Shown here piece after piece: positions 26,783-34,743 of a stretch of 64,000 nt of DNA. Source of the DNA: Flavobacteriales bacterium (GTDB taxonomy: Bacteria; Bacteroidota; Bacteroidia; Flavobacteriales_F; PHOS-HE28); assembly GCA_016703005.1 (NCBI GenBank), contig JADJCX010000017.1, positions 16,918-80,917 on the forward strand, in the 5' to 3' direction. Under the pieces are notes generated by a model. The model made no database searches and had not been told where the DNA came from. It saw nothing but the letters and a program-made list of their open reading frames with translations. Each line of letters begins with the position of its first letter. Position 1 is the first letter of the stretch. A program made the translations under genes and the position numbers.

Positions 26783-26867
26783 TACCCAGGGCGGGACTCG
26801 AACCCGCACGATTGTTAAGATCACTGGTGTTTGAGACCAGCGCGTCTACCGATTCCGCCACCTGGGT
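26783..26867 (-). tRNA. tRNA-Leu(CAA)
   Basis: The minus strand folds as a class II tRNA: acceptor ACCCAGG / CCTGGGT, discriminator A, anticodon stem CTGGT / ACCAG with loop CTCAAAC (anticodon CAA, reads UUG), a long variable arm, and the T-arm GCGGGTTCGAGTCCCGC. CCA is not encoded (ACA follows). The D-loop has the tRNA-Leu GGCGGAATCGGTAGACGCG pattern. Confidence 0.95.
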
Positions 26868-26946
26868 AGGTGCCCTTCCGCTGAAGGGAGGGCGAAAATA
26901 GGATCTACTTCGACAGCAGCGACCAGTTGAGGGAACGTTTGACCGT

Positions 26947-27747
26947 TCAACCGGGGTTCTTTGTTGGATCCTGCTTCAACAACCCGCACATGGCATCGTA
27001 CTCCGCAGGCATTTTCTCCTTGAAGGCGGCCGTGCATTCGAAGAAATACTCCACTGCACAGGCGAAGAACTCCGCCTCGTTGGTGCCCGCGTAGCGCCGG
27101 AAGAGCCGCGACTCCCCGGCGCGGACCATCTGGATCTCGGTCATGGCCAAGCGGTTCCAATCGGCCAGGGCGGCCGGGTCCAGGAAGTCGTCCTCTTCGT
27201 TCGGGATGCGGTTCTCCAACCAAAGCGCATGCGCCATCTCGTGAAGGCCCAAGTGGACGGCATCCGTTAGGTCGGCACCTCCTTCGATGAAGTGCTTCCA
27301 AGACAATGCGATCGTTCCGCGTCGCACGTAGGTGGCTCCCTTGTACAGATCGCCACTATGGCGATCGCGGTATACATCGGGATAGATGATGATACTCCCG
27401 AAGTGTAGGAGCAAGAGCGGCTCAAGACCGAAGGTCAGCTGCACGGCCGTGGCCGAAATGCGCACCTTCATTTCGCGCGTGAGCTTGATGTCTTTTCCTA
27501 CCCAGTGCTTTTCGTAAACGAACTCCTTCACGCGCCGCCTGAACTCGCGTTGGCGATCGGAGGATAGCCTGCGGTAAAAAGCGGAGTGCTGCTCAAGTAG
27601 AACACGGTCCCTACGGCCCATTGGTGCGATGCTGTGACCGATGATACCGACCATATCAAACACTTCACGGCCGACGATGAACAGGAAGCCGAGCGCGAGG
27701 GCCAGCAACCCTATGATGCCAATGATCCCCACTATCCAGTTCTCCAT
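26947..27747 (-). CDS. MtfA-like M90 zinc metallopeptidase
   Basis: This protein has an N-terminal membrane helix (residues 3-25) and an MtfA-type peptidase domain with HEMAHALW (HExxH) and the family's IIIYPDVYRDR and EFFACAVEYFF (third ligand region). Start 27747 (MENWIVGIIGII) avoids overlap with the divergent M48 gene; longer starts at 27825 or 27807 exist. E. coli MtfA binds the Mlc repressor, but no such partner is seen here, and unlike E. coli MtfA this protein is membrane-anchored. Confidence 0.85.
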   Translation of the reverse strand: MENWIVGIIGIIGLLALALGFLFIVGREVFDMVGIIGHSIAPMGRRDRVLLEQHSAFYRRLSSDRQREFRRRVKEFVYEKHWVGKDIKLTREMKVRISATAVQLTFGLEPLLLLHFGSIIIYPDVYRDRHSGDLYKGATYVRRGTIALSWKHFIEGGADLTDAVHLGLHEMAHALWLENRIPNEEDDFLDPAALADWNRLAMTEIQMVRAGESRLFRRYAGTNEAEFFACAVEYFFECTAAFKEKMPAEYDAMCGLLKQDPTKNPG

Positions 27748-27789
27748 CCGCTCGTCAAGTGTAGGGTCGTGGTCGGCACCGGGGGAAGA

Positions 27790-27797
27790 TACTTTCG
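27790..27797 (+). promoter_or_regulatory. Predicted -7 box for the M48 gene
   Basis: TACTTTCG lies only 9 bases before the ATG at 27806, so the mRNA would have a very short leader. Confidence 0.35.
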
Positions 27798-27805
27798 GAC
27801 CTTCC

Positions 27806-28864
27806 ATGCCCGAATCCACTTCCACCGAACTCTACGACGGCCTCAGCACGCGGCCCGCAACGTTCACTTGGCTCTCGCCCGCGCAATTGGAAGTGCACGC
27901 GGGAAAAGAGACGTATACATGGAACGTGCTGGACAAGCAGTTCCATTGGGACAGCGGCGAACATCATTTGCGCTTGAGCCATGGCACGCGCACGTTGATC
28001 GTGAAGGACGCCACCGCACAGCGCCTCATGGTGGCGCACCTGAAGCAGTACTCGCGCAGGCGCAGAACCGGTGGCGTGGCGCCTATCCTCTTCAGCCGCG
28101 CTGCCTTCTTGTTCCTCGTGATCTTAGGCGGACTTGTCGCGGCATACATCTGGTTGATGCCCATCATTGCGGAACAGCTCGCGCTGCGCCTGCCGCGTTC
28201 GGTGGACGACCAGCTCGGTGAAGCCTCCTTCAATGCCATGGCTGCATCCATGGCGTTCGACACGACGCGCTCAGCCGCCATGCAACGTTTCGGCGATGCC
28301 TTGGAGATCAGCAAGGATCACGTGCTGAAGTACCACGTTGTGAACGACGCCCAAGTGAATGCCTTTGCGATGCCCGGTGGGCACATTGTGGTGTACACCG
28401 GCCTGCTCGATGAACTGGACACGCCACAGGAACTTGCAGGACTGCTCGCGCACGAGGGCACGCACGTGCAGGAGCGCCATAGCACGCGCAGCATGGTGCG
28501 GCAATTCGCGAGTTCATTCTTCCTGGCGCTGGTCGTTGGCGATGTGGGCGCGTTGGGCGAGATCGCAGCGAACAAAGGCGATGAACTGCGCGGGCTCGGT
28601 TACTCGCGCGATCTGGAAAAGGCCGCCGACGACATCGGCATGCAGCGCATGCATGCAAATGGCGTTGATCCGCGCGGCATGATCGACCTGTTGGAAGAGT
28701 TGAAAGGCGCGCATGGTTCCACTGCGGAACCACCGGCGTTCCTGAGCAGCCATCCGCTTACGGACGATCGTATCGCAAACGCAACGGCACGGGCATCAAC
28801 GCTGGGTGTTCCAGCGGAAGCCAATGCACGGATAGATAGCCTCTTCGCTGCGCTCAGGAAATGA
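27806..28864 (+). CDS. M48-family zinc metallopeptidase (membrane-anchored)
   Basis: This 352-aa protein has an N-terminal domain of about 85 residues, one membrane segment (ILFSRAAFLFLVILGGLVAAYIW), and an M48 peptidase domain: FAMPGGHIVVYTGLL, LAHEGTHVQERHS (HExxH) and SRDLEKAADDIG carrying the third zinc ligand. M48 members such as BepA and LoiP act in envelope protein quality control. It is divergent from another metallopeptidase (MtfA-like); the pair shares a 58-base intergenic region. Confidence 0.9.
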   Translation: MPESTSTELYDGLSTRPATFTWLSPAQLEVHAGKETYTWNVLDKQFHWDSGEHHLRLSHGTRTLIVKDATAQRLMVAHLKQYSRRRRTGGVAPILFSRAAFLFLVILGGLVAAYIWLMPIIAEQLALRLPRSVDDQLGEASFNAMAASMAFDTTRSAAMQRFGDALEISKDHVLKYHVVNDAQVNAFAMPGGHIVVYTGLLDELDTPQELAGLLAHEGTHVQERHSTRSMVRQFASSFFLALVVGDVGALGEIAANKGDELRGLGYSRDLEKAADDIGMQRMHANGVDPRGMIDLLEELKGAHGSTAEPPAFLSSHPLTDDRIANATARASTLGVPAEANARIDSLFAALRK

Positions 28865-28873
28865 CACGGCGGC

Positions 28874-29423
28874 TCACTTTCCCCGTCCGTGAAGTGCTTT
28901 TTCTCCTTCGGCTTTGCGAACTTGTCCGCATTGAACTGCTGCGACGCGTTGCGCGGAATGCTGAGCGAAGTCCACTCATCGCCAGCGAAGGTGCGCGCCA
29001 ACAGCACTATCTGGCCAACGTGGTAGGCATAGTGCGCAAGCTGACGGTGCAAGGCATCCATCACCGAGTGCCCTTCGTTGCGGATAAAGACCGTACGTGA
29101 CAAGTCAGCATCGGTGAGCGGTGCTATCGCTGAGAAGAAACACGCCCATCCGCTTTCCCAATCAGCCAGCAATGCTGCACGATCCTGCCCCGGATCCACG
29201 AACTCGCTGTCGCGATCACGCCAGGGCTTCTCGCCGTCGCTCGTTAGGAAATCCGTGAAGCGCGAGCGCATATTGCCCGCCATGTGCCGAACGATGATCG
29301 CAATGCTGTTCGCGTCGCTTGCCAGGACCGTGTGCAAGTCTTCATCCTTCACCTGCGCCATGGCCTTGTCGCCAAGTTGCTTGTAGTAGGTGAAGAGTTG
29401 GAGGGCGCTGCAAGTGTGGACAT
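28874..29423 (-). CDS. DUF1572 (DinB-like) protein, two frameshifts
   Basis: The conserved body is clear: TYYKQLGDKAMAQ, SIAIIVRHMAGNMRSRFTDFLTSDGEKPWRDRD, and HRQLAHYAYHVGQIV, a DinB-fold metal-binding family without assigned function. Two single-base losses are needed: GGG at 29403-29405 should be GGGG so that MSTLAAP joins LQLFTYY, and CCCC at 28881-28884 should be C5 so that translation stops at 28874. Uncorrected, the frame runs on to 28600 antisense to the M48 gene, which is not credible. It is the last gene of the kinase operon. Confidence 0.72.
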
Positions 29424-29470
29424 GCTTAGCGATTTGATGGCAGGAGGGCGCCTCGCAACAGCCTTCCCTG

Positions 29471-30531
29471 TTAGTTGTGCGCGAGCTTCTCCAGTCGTTG
29501 TTTGTCAAGAATACGGATGTCACGGCCTTTGGTGTCGATGAGGCCTTCCTCCTTCAGATCGGTGAGGCAGCGGATCAACGATTCGGTGGCGGTGCCCACG
29601 ATGCTGGCAAGATCCTCGCGGCTGATCTGAACCCTAAGCTGGCGTTCTGGTCCTCGGCATAGCGGCCGTGCACGCGCAAGAGGGCTTGTGCTACGCGTTG
29701 CCTAACGCTGGCGTAGGCAAGCTGCAACAGGTGCTGCTCATTCTCCTTCACGTTGTGTGCGAGCATTTTGATGAACCGGATGCTCACATCGCGGTCCTTG
29801 TACAACAAAGCCAGCAGGTCTTCGCGTGGTATCAACGCTACCTCGCAGTCCTCCAAGGCCTCGGCGGTTTCCATGGCGCGGCCATTCTCCAACAGGCCCA
29901 TGTACCCGATGAACTCACCAGCGCCGTGGAGGCCGGTCACGAACTCCTTGCCATCGTTGTTGATCTTGAACGTGCGCACCTTGCCATGCACCATGTACGG
30001 CACTTGCCGTAGCTCATCGCCTTCGTGGAAGACCACTTCCTTCTTCGCGACTTTCCGCGTTTTGCGGTCGCGCCCGATGTCCTTTAGCGCATCCACGCCG
30101 CGTGCTTGGTCCATGAACTGGTTGAGGCCCTCGAAGCCGTTGTCGAACCCCTTGCGGAAGAGTTCGCTGCGCTTCAGGCGGCCTTCGATGGCGTTGAGCA
30201 ATTCGCTCTCCTCGAAAGGCTTCGTGAGGTAATCATCCGCACCGAGTTCCATGCCCTTGCGCACCTCGCCGCGTTCCGCTTTCGCGCTCAGGAAAATGAA
30301 CGGCACTTCGGCCGTGGCCGGGTTGCGCCCCAGCATGTGCAGCACGCCGTAGCCGTCCAGTTCGGGCATCATGATGTCGCAGAGCACCAGGTCCGGTGTT
30401 TCCTTCCGGGCCACCTCCACACCGCGCCGACCGTTCTCGGCTTTCAGCACGCGGTAGTCCGCCAGCTCGAGGATCTCGGCGGTGTTCTCCCGCATGTCCG
30501 CGTCGTCCTCGATCAGCAGGATCGTTTTCAT
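29471..30531 (-). CDS. Response regulator fused to a cNMP-binding/FNR-type transcription factor, one frameshift
   Basis: Residues 1-118 form a receiver domain (acidic pocket near D9-D10, phospho-acceptor D52 in LVLCDIMMP, K104 in LTKPFEE). Residues ~140-260 form a CRP-like beta-roll (VVFHEGDELRQVPYMVHGKVRTF, HGAGEFIGYMGLL). The C-terminal winged helix is cut by a frameshift near 29634-29639; repair gives ISREDLASIVGTATESLIRCLTDLKEEG and 353 aa. The recognition helix keeps the Glu and Arg of CRP/FNR (TESLIR) but has Ile where FNR has Ser212. No N-terminal Fe-S cysteines are seen, so sensing must come through the receiver or the beta-roll. It overlaps the kinase gene by 4 bases. I propose it binds TGAC-N4-GTCA. 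Confidence 0.85.
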
Positions 30532-31772
30532 GAGGTCAAGTGTTGTGGTAGTTCAGCCGTGAAGACGGTGTTGCCGGGGGCACTGGTGAAGCGGATGGAA
30601 CCACCCATCATCTCCAGGTAGCGTTTCACAAGGTTCAAGCCGAGCCCGGTGCCTTGGATCGTGGTGGCGTTGCTACCGCGGAAGAACCGTTCGAACATGT
30701 GTTGTTGATCCTCCTGCGGGATGCCGATGCCTTGGTCCTTCACTGTTATCGTGAGCCTGCCCTTTGCGATGGATGTGTGCAACACGACACGTTTGCCCTC
30801 CGGTGAATACTTCACCGCGTTCGTCACCAGGTTCGTTATCGCGTTGCTGAGCATTTGCCGATCAAGTGTCACGCTGCGTTCGTCGCCTTCGTGATCGAAG
30901 TCTATGGCCTGTCCGGTTTTGGCGAGGGCCTTCAGCTCTTCGATGAGTTCGATGCATTGGTGCACGATATCCATTTCCACCGGTGTGCAAACCACTTGGC
31001 CTTGCTCGATCCGTTCCAACGAAAGGAACTCATTGAGCATGGCCGTCATCTCGCGCACCTTCCCACGGATCCGCGATACGTGCTTCTCCACCCGATCGTC
31101 GTTGGCTTGCTCCGTGTAACGGCCAATGAGGTCAACGCTGCTCATGATGGTGCTGAGCGGAGTGCGGAACTCGTGGCTGGCCATGGACACGAAGCGGCTC
31201 TTCAGCGCATGCAGTTCCTTTTCCTTCTCGAGTGCCGTACGCAAGCTGCGCTCCGCATCGCGCAATTCAGTGGTGCGCACTTCCACCCGATCCTCCAGTT
31301 CCTGGTTGGTGCGCTTCAGTTCTTCTTCGGCTTTCCGCCTGAGCGTAATGTCCGTGACAAGTCCCATCACGTAACGGTCGCCATCCATCTCGAAATGGTT
31401 CAGGCTCACTTCCACCGGGAAGACGCTGCCATCGCTGCGCTTGCCCCAGAGATCCATGCCAATGCCCATGGACCGCTGCACGGGTTTCTTGTCATACGCT
31501 GCGCGATGACCCACATGGCGCGCACGCGCAGCGTCGGGCAAGAGGGTTTCCACCGTTGCGCCGATCAATGCGCCTTCATCGTATCTGAACATCTCGTTGA
31601 GCCGGGGGTTGTGCATAATGATGGCACCCTTCCCATCAACCACCACTAATCCCTCTGCAGCTCTTGTGAAGAGGAGCGCGCACACCTGAGCGATGTCCAC
31701 TTTCTCGAATGCTCCGCCGGAAACCTTCACCATGGTGGAAAGGTAGCCGCGTGCATGGATGGCACCGCTCAT
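30528..31772 (-). CDS. PAS-domain sensor histidine kinase, cytosolic
   Basis: This 414-aa kinase has no membrane segment. It has a PAS domain (~residues 30-140, ending DITLRRKAEEEL), a coiled coil, a dimerisation domain with the phospho-His in SMASHEFRTPLS, and an ATPase domain with NLVTNAVKYS, KDQGIGIP and GTGLGLNLVKRYL. The start at 31772 is chosen because its ATG overlaps the stop of the upstream gene (ATGA). The PAS domain has His at the place of the heme-ligating His of FixL (ARARH versus RSEH), but this residue is also common in non-heme PAS domains. Its partner is surely the coupled FNR-fusion regulator. Confidence 0.92.
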   Translation of the reverse strand: MSGAIHARGYLSTMVKVSGGAFEKVDIAQVCALLFTRAAEGLVVVDGKGAIIMHNPRLNEMFRYDEGALIGATVETLLPDAARARHVGHRAAYDKKPVQRSMGIGMDLWGKRSDGSVFPVEVSLNHFEMDGDRYVMGLVTDITLRRKAEEELKRTNQELEDRVEVRTTELRDAERSLRTALEKEKELHALKSRFVSMASHEFRTPLSTIMSSVDLIGRYTEQANDDRVEKHVSRIRGKVREMTAMLNEFLSLERIEQGQVVCTPVEMDIVHQCIELIEELKALAKTGQAIDFDHEGDERSVTLDRQMLSNAITNLVTNAVKYSPEGKRVVLHTSIAKGRLTITVKDQGIGIPQEDQQHMFERFFRGSNATTIQGTGLGLNLVKRYLEMMGGSIRFTSAPGNTVFTAELPQHLTS

Positions 31773-32284
31773 CGAGGCGTGCCAGCTGGTGCAACGCTGC
31801 TGAACCCGGTGCCCTCTTCGTAAACCCGCCACTTGCTCATGGGCTTGGCGTAGAGGTTCAGGGTAACGGCCCTGTCGGGCCCACGGTTCGTGAAGCGGTG
31901 TATCGAGGAGCCATCAGTGATCGGTTCGACGGAGCCGGGGTGTAGATGGATCTCACGGGCGAGTTTTATTCCGTCACCCTCCACGGGTGTGAATCGCTCC
32001 TCGACCACTTCCCCCATCACCGGATGGATCCATGCCATCTGGCTATCGTAATCGTGGATGCTGGTGCGCTGGCCGGGCTCGTAACAGATCACCAACAGTT
32101 CGAAGTCATCGTTGCGATTGATGCAGGTACGGGTGTAGTGCCTGCTGTTCCAGCGGAAGTAAGGTTCCAGATCGCGGCTGGGAACGGCATAGCGCGCCAG
32201 TATGCTCTCGAACGCCTTCGGATCGCGATGGCGGAGTAATTCCTTTACGAGGTCGTGAATGGTGGTTATCGGGGTGGAAGGCAT
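31769..32284 (-). CDS. Cysteine dioxygenase-like cupin with an altered metal site
   Basis: This 171-aa protein follows the cysteine dioxygenase plan: ICYEPGQRTSIHDYDSQMAWIHPVMG for the first cupin motif, SSIHRFTNRG for the second, and the active-site Tyr in TLNLYAKP. Classical enzymes have HxH in the first motif; here it is HDY, so one of the three Fe-binding His is replaced by Tyr, unless the His of WIHP substitutes. It may act on cysteine or another thiol. It is the first gene of the operon with the kinase, regulator and DUF1572 genes. The promoter carries a perfect TGAC-N4-GTCA site and a perfect TACGTTTG box. Confidence 0.78.
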   Translation of the reverse strand: MPSTPITTIHDLVKELLRHRDPKAFESILARYAVPSRDLEPYFRWNSRHYTRTCINRNDDFELLVICYEPGQRTSIHDYDSQMAWIHPVMGEVVEERFTPVEGDGIKLAREIHLHPGSVEPITDGSSIHRFTNRGPDRAVTLNLYAKPMSKWRVYEEGTGFSSVAPAGTPR

Positions 32285-32314
32285 GATGGACCCTGACGAC
32301 TGTTGCGCTTCGGA

Positions 32315-32322
32315 CAAACGTA
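32315..32322 (-). promoter_or_regulatory. -7 box of the CDO-kinase-regulator operon
   Basis: The minus strand reads TACGTTTG, a perfect TAnnTTTG box. Its centre is exactly 33 bases from the centre of the palindrome at 32346-32357 and 34 bases from the ATG. Confidence 0.65.
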
Positions 32323-32345
32323 TCGGGGTGCGCGAGCGTGTTTCC

Positions 32346-32357
32346 TGACAATGGTCA
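32346..32357. promoter_or_regulatory. FNR-type operator TGAC-AATG-GTCA (regulon site 1)
   Basis: This is a perfect palindrome, extended to CTGAC...GTCAG, between two divergent genes. It is placed at about -40 for the CDO-kinase operon and about -62 for the HMA gene (box GAACTTTG at 32403-32410), the two classical activator positions of the CRP/FNR family. Confidence 0.7.
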
Positions 32358-32428
32358 GTTCCACGTGCGAGTTGTGTCATGGTTCTTGCTTTGGGAACCG
32401 TGGAACTTTGAACCCAACGGACCGCAAC

Positions 32429-32704
32429 ATGCCCAACCTGACTTTCCACGTGGACAACCTGAAATGCGGCGGATGCGCGAACAGCATTCGCAAACGGTTG
32501 AGCCAATTGCCCTCGATAGGGACCGTGATCGTTGACCCCGAGGCCAGCAGTGTTACTGTTACGCACGATGGGGCTTTGACCCACGAGGAGGTTGCTGCGG
32601 TATTGATGGATCTCGGCTATCCGGAAACCGGTACCGGCGGTTTCGCGCAGAAGGCGAAGTCATACATCAGTTGTGCCGTCGGGCGCTTCCAAGGAGAGGA
32701 TTGA
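32429..32704 (+). CDS. Heavy-metal-associated (HMA) domain protein, 91 aa
   Basis: The start at 32429 (MPNLTFHVDNLKCGGCAN) gives a single HMA domain with the CxxC metal motif CGGC, then DPEASSVTV and a LGYPE loop as in copper chaperones. About 25 extra residues follow the domain and include one Cys. Small HMA proteins carry Cu(I) to P-type ATPases and cupro-enzymes; cbb3 oxidase, nitrous oxide reductase and a multicopper oxidase encoded nearby all need copper. Confidence 0.85.
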   Translation: MPNLTFHVDNLKCGGCANSIRKRLSQLPSIGTVIVDPEASSVTVTHDGALTHEEVAAVLMDLGYPETGTGGFAQKAKSYISCAVGRFQGED

Positions 32705-32825
32705 ACGGGTGAAGACGTGCGGGACCTTGTCTTGCCTGAGCTGGCAAAATGCGTGGCGAAATGGCCCGGTCTGCGGAATTGTTTCCACGGATGGCCCCGT
32801 ACCTGATGATCGTTGGTTCCCTTGC

Positions 32826-32837
32826 TGACGGTGGTCA
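32826..32837. promoter_or_regulatory. FNR-type operator TGAC-GGTG-GTCA (regulon site 2)
   Basis: The site lies in the 183-base gap before the universal stress gene. Its centre is exactly 33 bases from a TAGCCTTG box at 32861-32868, so it falls near -40. Confidence 0.7.
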
Positions 32838-32887
32838 CGGTTGCGGTCCATGTGTTGTAATAGCCTTGTTCCATAGAGCCGAACATC

Positions 32888-33694
32888 ATGACACGCATCC
32901 TCATCCCAACCGATTTCAGCGCCAATGCCATGCACGCGGCAACGTATGCCACCCAGCTCTTCGGCATTGAGGACGCGACATATGTGCTGGTGCATTCGCA
33001 TTTCGATCCCGGGGTCGGCAGCCCTCTGGCACCGTTCCAGTTGCCGGAGCTGATCAAAGCCGCTGAAGAAGGCTTGGCCACCGTGGCCAAGCAGTTCGTT
33101 CAGCGCACGGGTGCACGTTCCGTCGAGCAGCACGTTCTCTATGGCGCGCTCGCACCTGCGCTCGACGAGTTCATGAAAGAGAAAAGGACCGGCTTGGTGG
33201 TGATGGGAAAGCGCGGCAGTACCGGTTCGGCATTGTTCGGAAGCAACACCACCGATGTGCTCAAAACCAGCAGCGTGCCCGTGTTGGCCGTTCCGGAGAA
33301 GGCGCTGCTGCGCCCGTTGAAAAGGATCCTGCTTGCCGATGACCACGATGAAGTACTTCCGGAAAGTCTGGACATGCTGCGCATCATCGCGTTGCGCCAA
33401 AAGGCCGAGATCATCGTCAGCCACATGCCGGTCGGTATCACCGAAGGCGAGGACCACTGGAGCAACGGACTCTACGCCATAGCCTTGAAAGGGATACCCC
33501 ACAGTTTCATTGAAGGATATGGGCACGATGTAGTGGACGGGATCGAGCGCACCGCGCACAAACGGGGCGCCGATATGGTCGCCGTTCTGCACAGGCATCG
33601 GGGTTTGCTCGACCGCATCCTGCACACCAGCACGGCCAAGGAACTTGCTCTGGAGTTGGACATGCCACTGCTCGTACTGGAGCAGAAGGCGTAG
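32888..33694 (+). CDS. Tandem universal stress protein (UspA family), 268 aa
   Basis: Two Usp domains are visible. The first (residues 1-140) begins ILIPTDFSANAMHAA and carries the ATP-binding pattern GKRGSTGSALFGSNT; the second (~145-268) begins LLADDHDE, is more degenerate and lacks the G-2x-G-9x-G loop. Tandem Usp proteins are typical anaerobic or starvation-induced proteins. It is monocistronic, and the rhodanese gene converges on it. Confidence 0.88.
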   Translation: MTRILIPTDFSANAMHAATYATQLFGIEDATYVLVHSHFDPGVGSPLAPFQLPELIKAAEEGLATVAKQFVQRTGARSVEQHVLYGALAPALDEFMKEKRTGLVVMGKRGSTGSALFGSNTTDVLKTSSVPVLAVPEKALLRPLKRILLADDHDEVLPESLDMLRIIALRQKAEIIVSHMPVGITEGEDHWSNGLYAIALKGIPHSFIEGYGHDVVDGIERTAHKRGADMVAVLHRHRGLLDRILHTSTAKELALELDMPLLVLEQKA

Positions 33695-33700
33695 ACACGA

Positions 33701-34009
33701 TCACTGACCTGACAGCGCAGCCTGCACCTTGGTCCAGCGCCCACCGTTGTGCGCGTCGAATCCGTGCGACTTCAACGTCTCCGCGGCCATTGCGCTGCGG
33801 CGGCCGCTGTGGCAACAGGTAACGACGGGTTTGTCCTTCCTGATCATGTGCAAGTACAGCAGTAGCTCGTCCAGCGGGATGTTCACCGCACCGGTCGCAT
33901 GACCGCGGGAGAACTCCTGTTCGGTGCGAACATCGAGAATGGTCGCTCCTTCAGCAAGGAGCTTTGGCAGGTCCGCTTTGGGACCGAGCCCGAAGAGCGA
34001 GCGTAACAC
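33701..34009 (-). CDS. Rhodanese-domain sulfurtransferase
   Basis: This single-domain 102-aa rhodanese has the substrate-motif TILDVRTEQEFSRGHATGAVNIP and the active-site loop TCCHSGRRSA; the second Cys is the expected catalytic one. It lies 10 bases after the DUF2892 gene. E. coli YgaP fuses a rhodanese to a DUF2892-type membrane segment, and here the two parts are separate but adjacent genes. It is paralogous to the protein at 62385, which has lost the Cys. Confidence 0.9.
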   Translation of the reverse strand: MLRSLFGLGPKADLPKLLAEGATILDVRTEQEFSRGHATGAVNIPLDELLLYLHMIRKDKPVVTCCHSGRRSAMAAETLKSHGFDAHNGGRWTKVQAALSGQ

Positions 34010-34019
34010 CCGATGGGTA

Positions 34020-34235
34020 TCAGTTCGCCGTCTTCTTCTCCTCGCGCGTGCTGAAGCCGAACGGCGCGTACAACGGGCAGAAGCTCATGAAGCTGGTCAG
34101 CACGAAAACGGCCGCAAGCACCATCAGCACGATACCAAGCGTACCTGTGATCGTTCCTGTGAAGTAGAGGATGGCAACAATAGCGGCAACGATCAAACGG
34201 ATCACGCGGTCCGGACCTCCCATGTTCGGTTTCAT
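34020..34235 (-). CDS. DUF2892 (YgaP-like) inner-membrane protein, 71 aa
   Basis: The start at 34235 (MKPNMGGPDRVIRL) is set by the family N-terminus. Two membrane helices follow (LIVAAIVAILYFTGTITG and LGIVLMVLAAVFVLTSFMSF), then CPLYAPFGFST, the usual DUF2892 end. It leads a two-gene operon with the rhodanese and has a perfect palindrome 48 bases upstream. Confidence 0.85.
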   Translation of the reverse strand: MKPNMGGPDRVIRLIVAAIVAILYFTGTITGTLGIVLMVLAAVFVLTSFMSFCPLYAPFGFSTREEKKTAN

Positions 34236-34282
34236 TTTTCTGATGTTTGTCCGAAGGTGAAGGTTCCCGAGAACGCGATAAG

Positions 34283-34294
34283 TGACGATCGTCA
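34283..34294. promoter_or_regulatory. FNR-type operator TGAC-GATC-GTCA (regulon site 3)
   Basis: This fully symmetrical 14-mer (GTGACGATCGTCAC) lies in the short gap upstream of DUF2892-rhodanese. A weak CACCTTCG box on the minus strand (34252-34259) is 33 bases away. Confidence 0.7.
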
Positions 34295-34306
34295 CCGAGC
34301 CGGGCT

Positions 34307-34702
34307 TCACATACGTTTTGCCAACCAGCGCATGAATTCCTCCTTCAGTTCGCGGTAGAGCTTTTCGAAGGTGGCCATCTCTTCGCGGTGACCGGTGTGG
34401 TCAACGAACAAGCGATGATCCACCGCGATCGGATGATCACGCACTTCTTTCTCAAGGGCGTTCTCGTGCTGCTTCAGTTCATGGCGCAACTCATCGATCA
34501 CTTCGCGTTGGCGGATGTACTGGTTCTGGAAGTGCTCCAGTTCGGCCATCACTTCTCCAGTGGAATTCTGTTTGGCGATCTCCTCCATGCGGTGTTCCAG
34601 GATGGTGATCTCTTCCTTGCAGAAGGCGAGCGTGTTCAACCACAGCTTGTGGTCGTTGTGCAGGTCGCTCAGGTGGACGCGTTTCTCGGTTGCAGTGGTC
34701 AT
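34307..34702 (-). CDS. Hypothetical His-rich helical protein at the end of the cbb3 operon, 131 aa
   Basis: The start at 34702 (MTTATEKRVHLSDL) begins the hydrophilic conserved-looking part. The whole protein is charged and predicted alpha-helical, probably a coiled coil (EHRMEEIAKQNST, RQREVIDELRHELKQHE). At least ten His are spread along it. There is no signal peptide or membrane segment. It follows the SafE-like gene by 41 bases, so it is probably cotranscribed with the oxidase genes. No family recognised. Confidence 0.6.
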   Translation of the reverse strand: MTTATEKRVHLSDLHNDHKLWLNTLAFCKEEITILEHRMEEIAKQNSTGEVMAELEHFQNQYIRQREVIDELRHELKQHENALEKEVRDHPIAVDHRLFVDHTGHREEMATFEKLYRELKEEFMRWLAKRM

Positions 34703-34743
34703 GGTCGGTTCGGTTTGGTACTGTGAAGGTGAGTTACTTCCGG

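Noticed and set aside
26740..26867. tRNA gene with a nearby direct repeat as an integration (att) site
   Set aside because: No integrase, no second copy of the tRNA 3' end and no foreign genes were seen nearby; the GATCACCT repeat is not tRNA sequence.
28600..28873. C-terminal extension of the DUF1572 protein
   Set aside because: It is antisense to the M48 3' end and starts just after the family's normal C-terminus; a missing base in C4 at 28881-28884 explains the lost stop.
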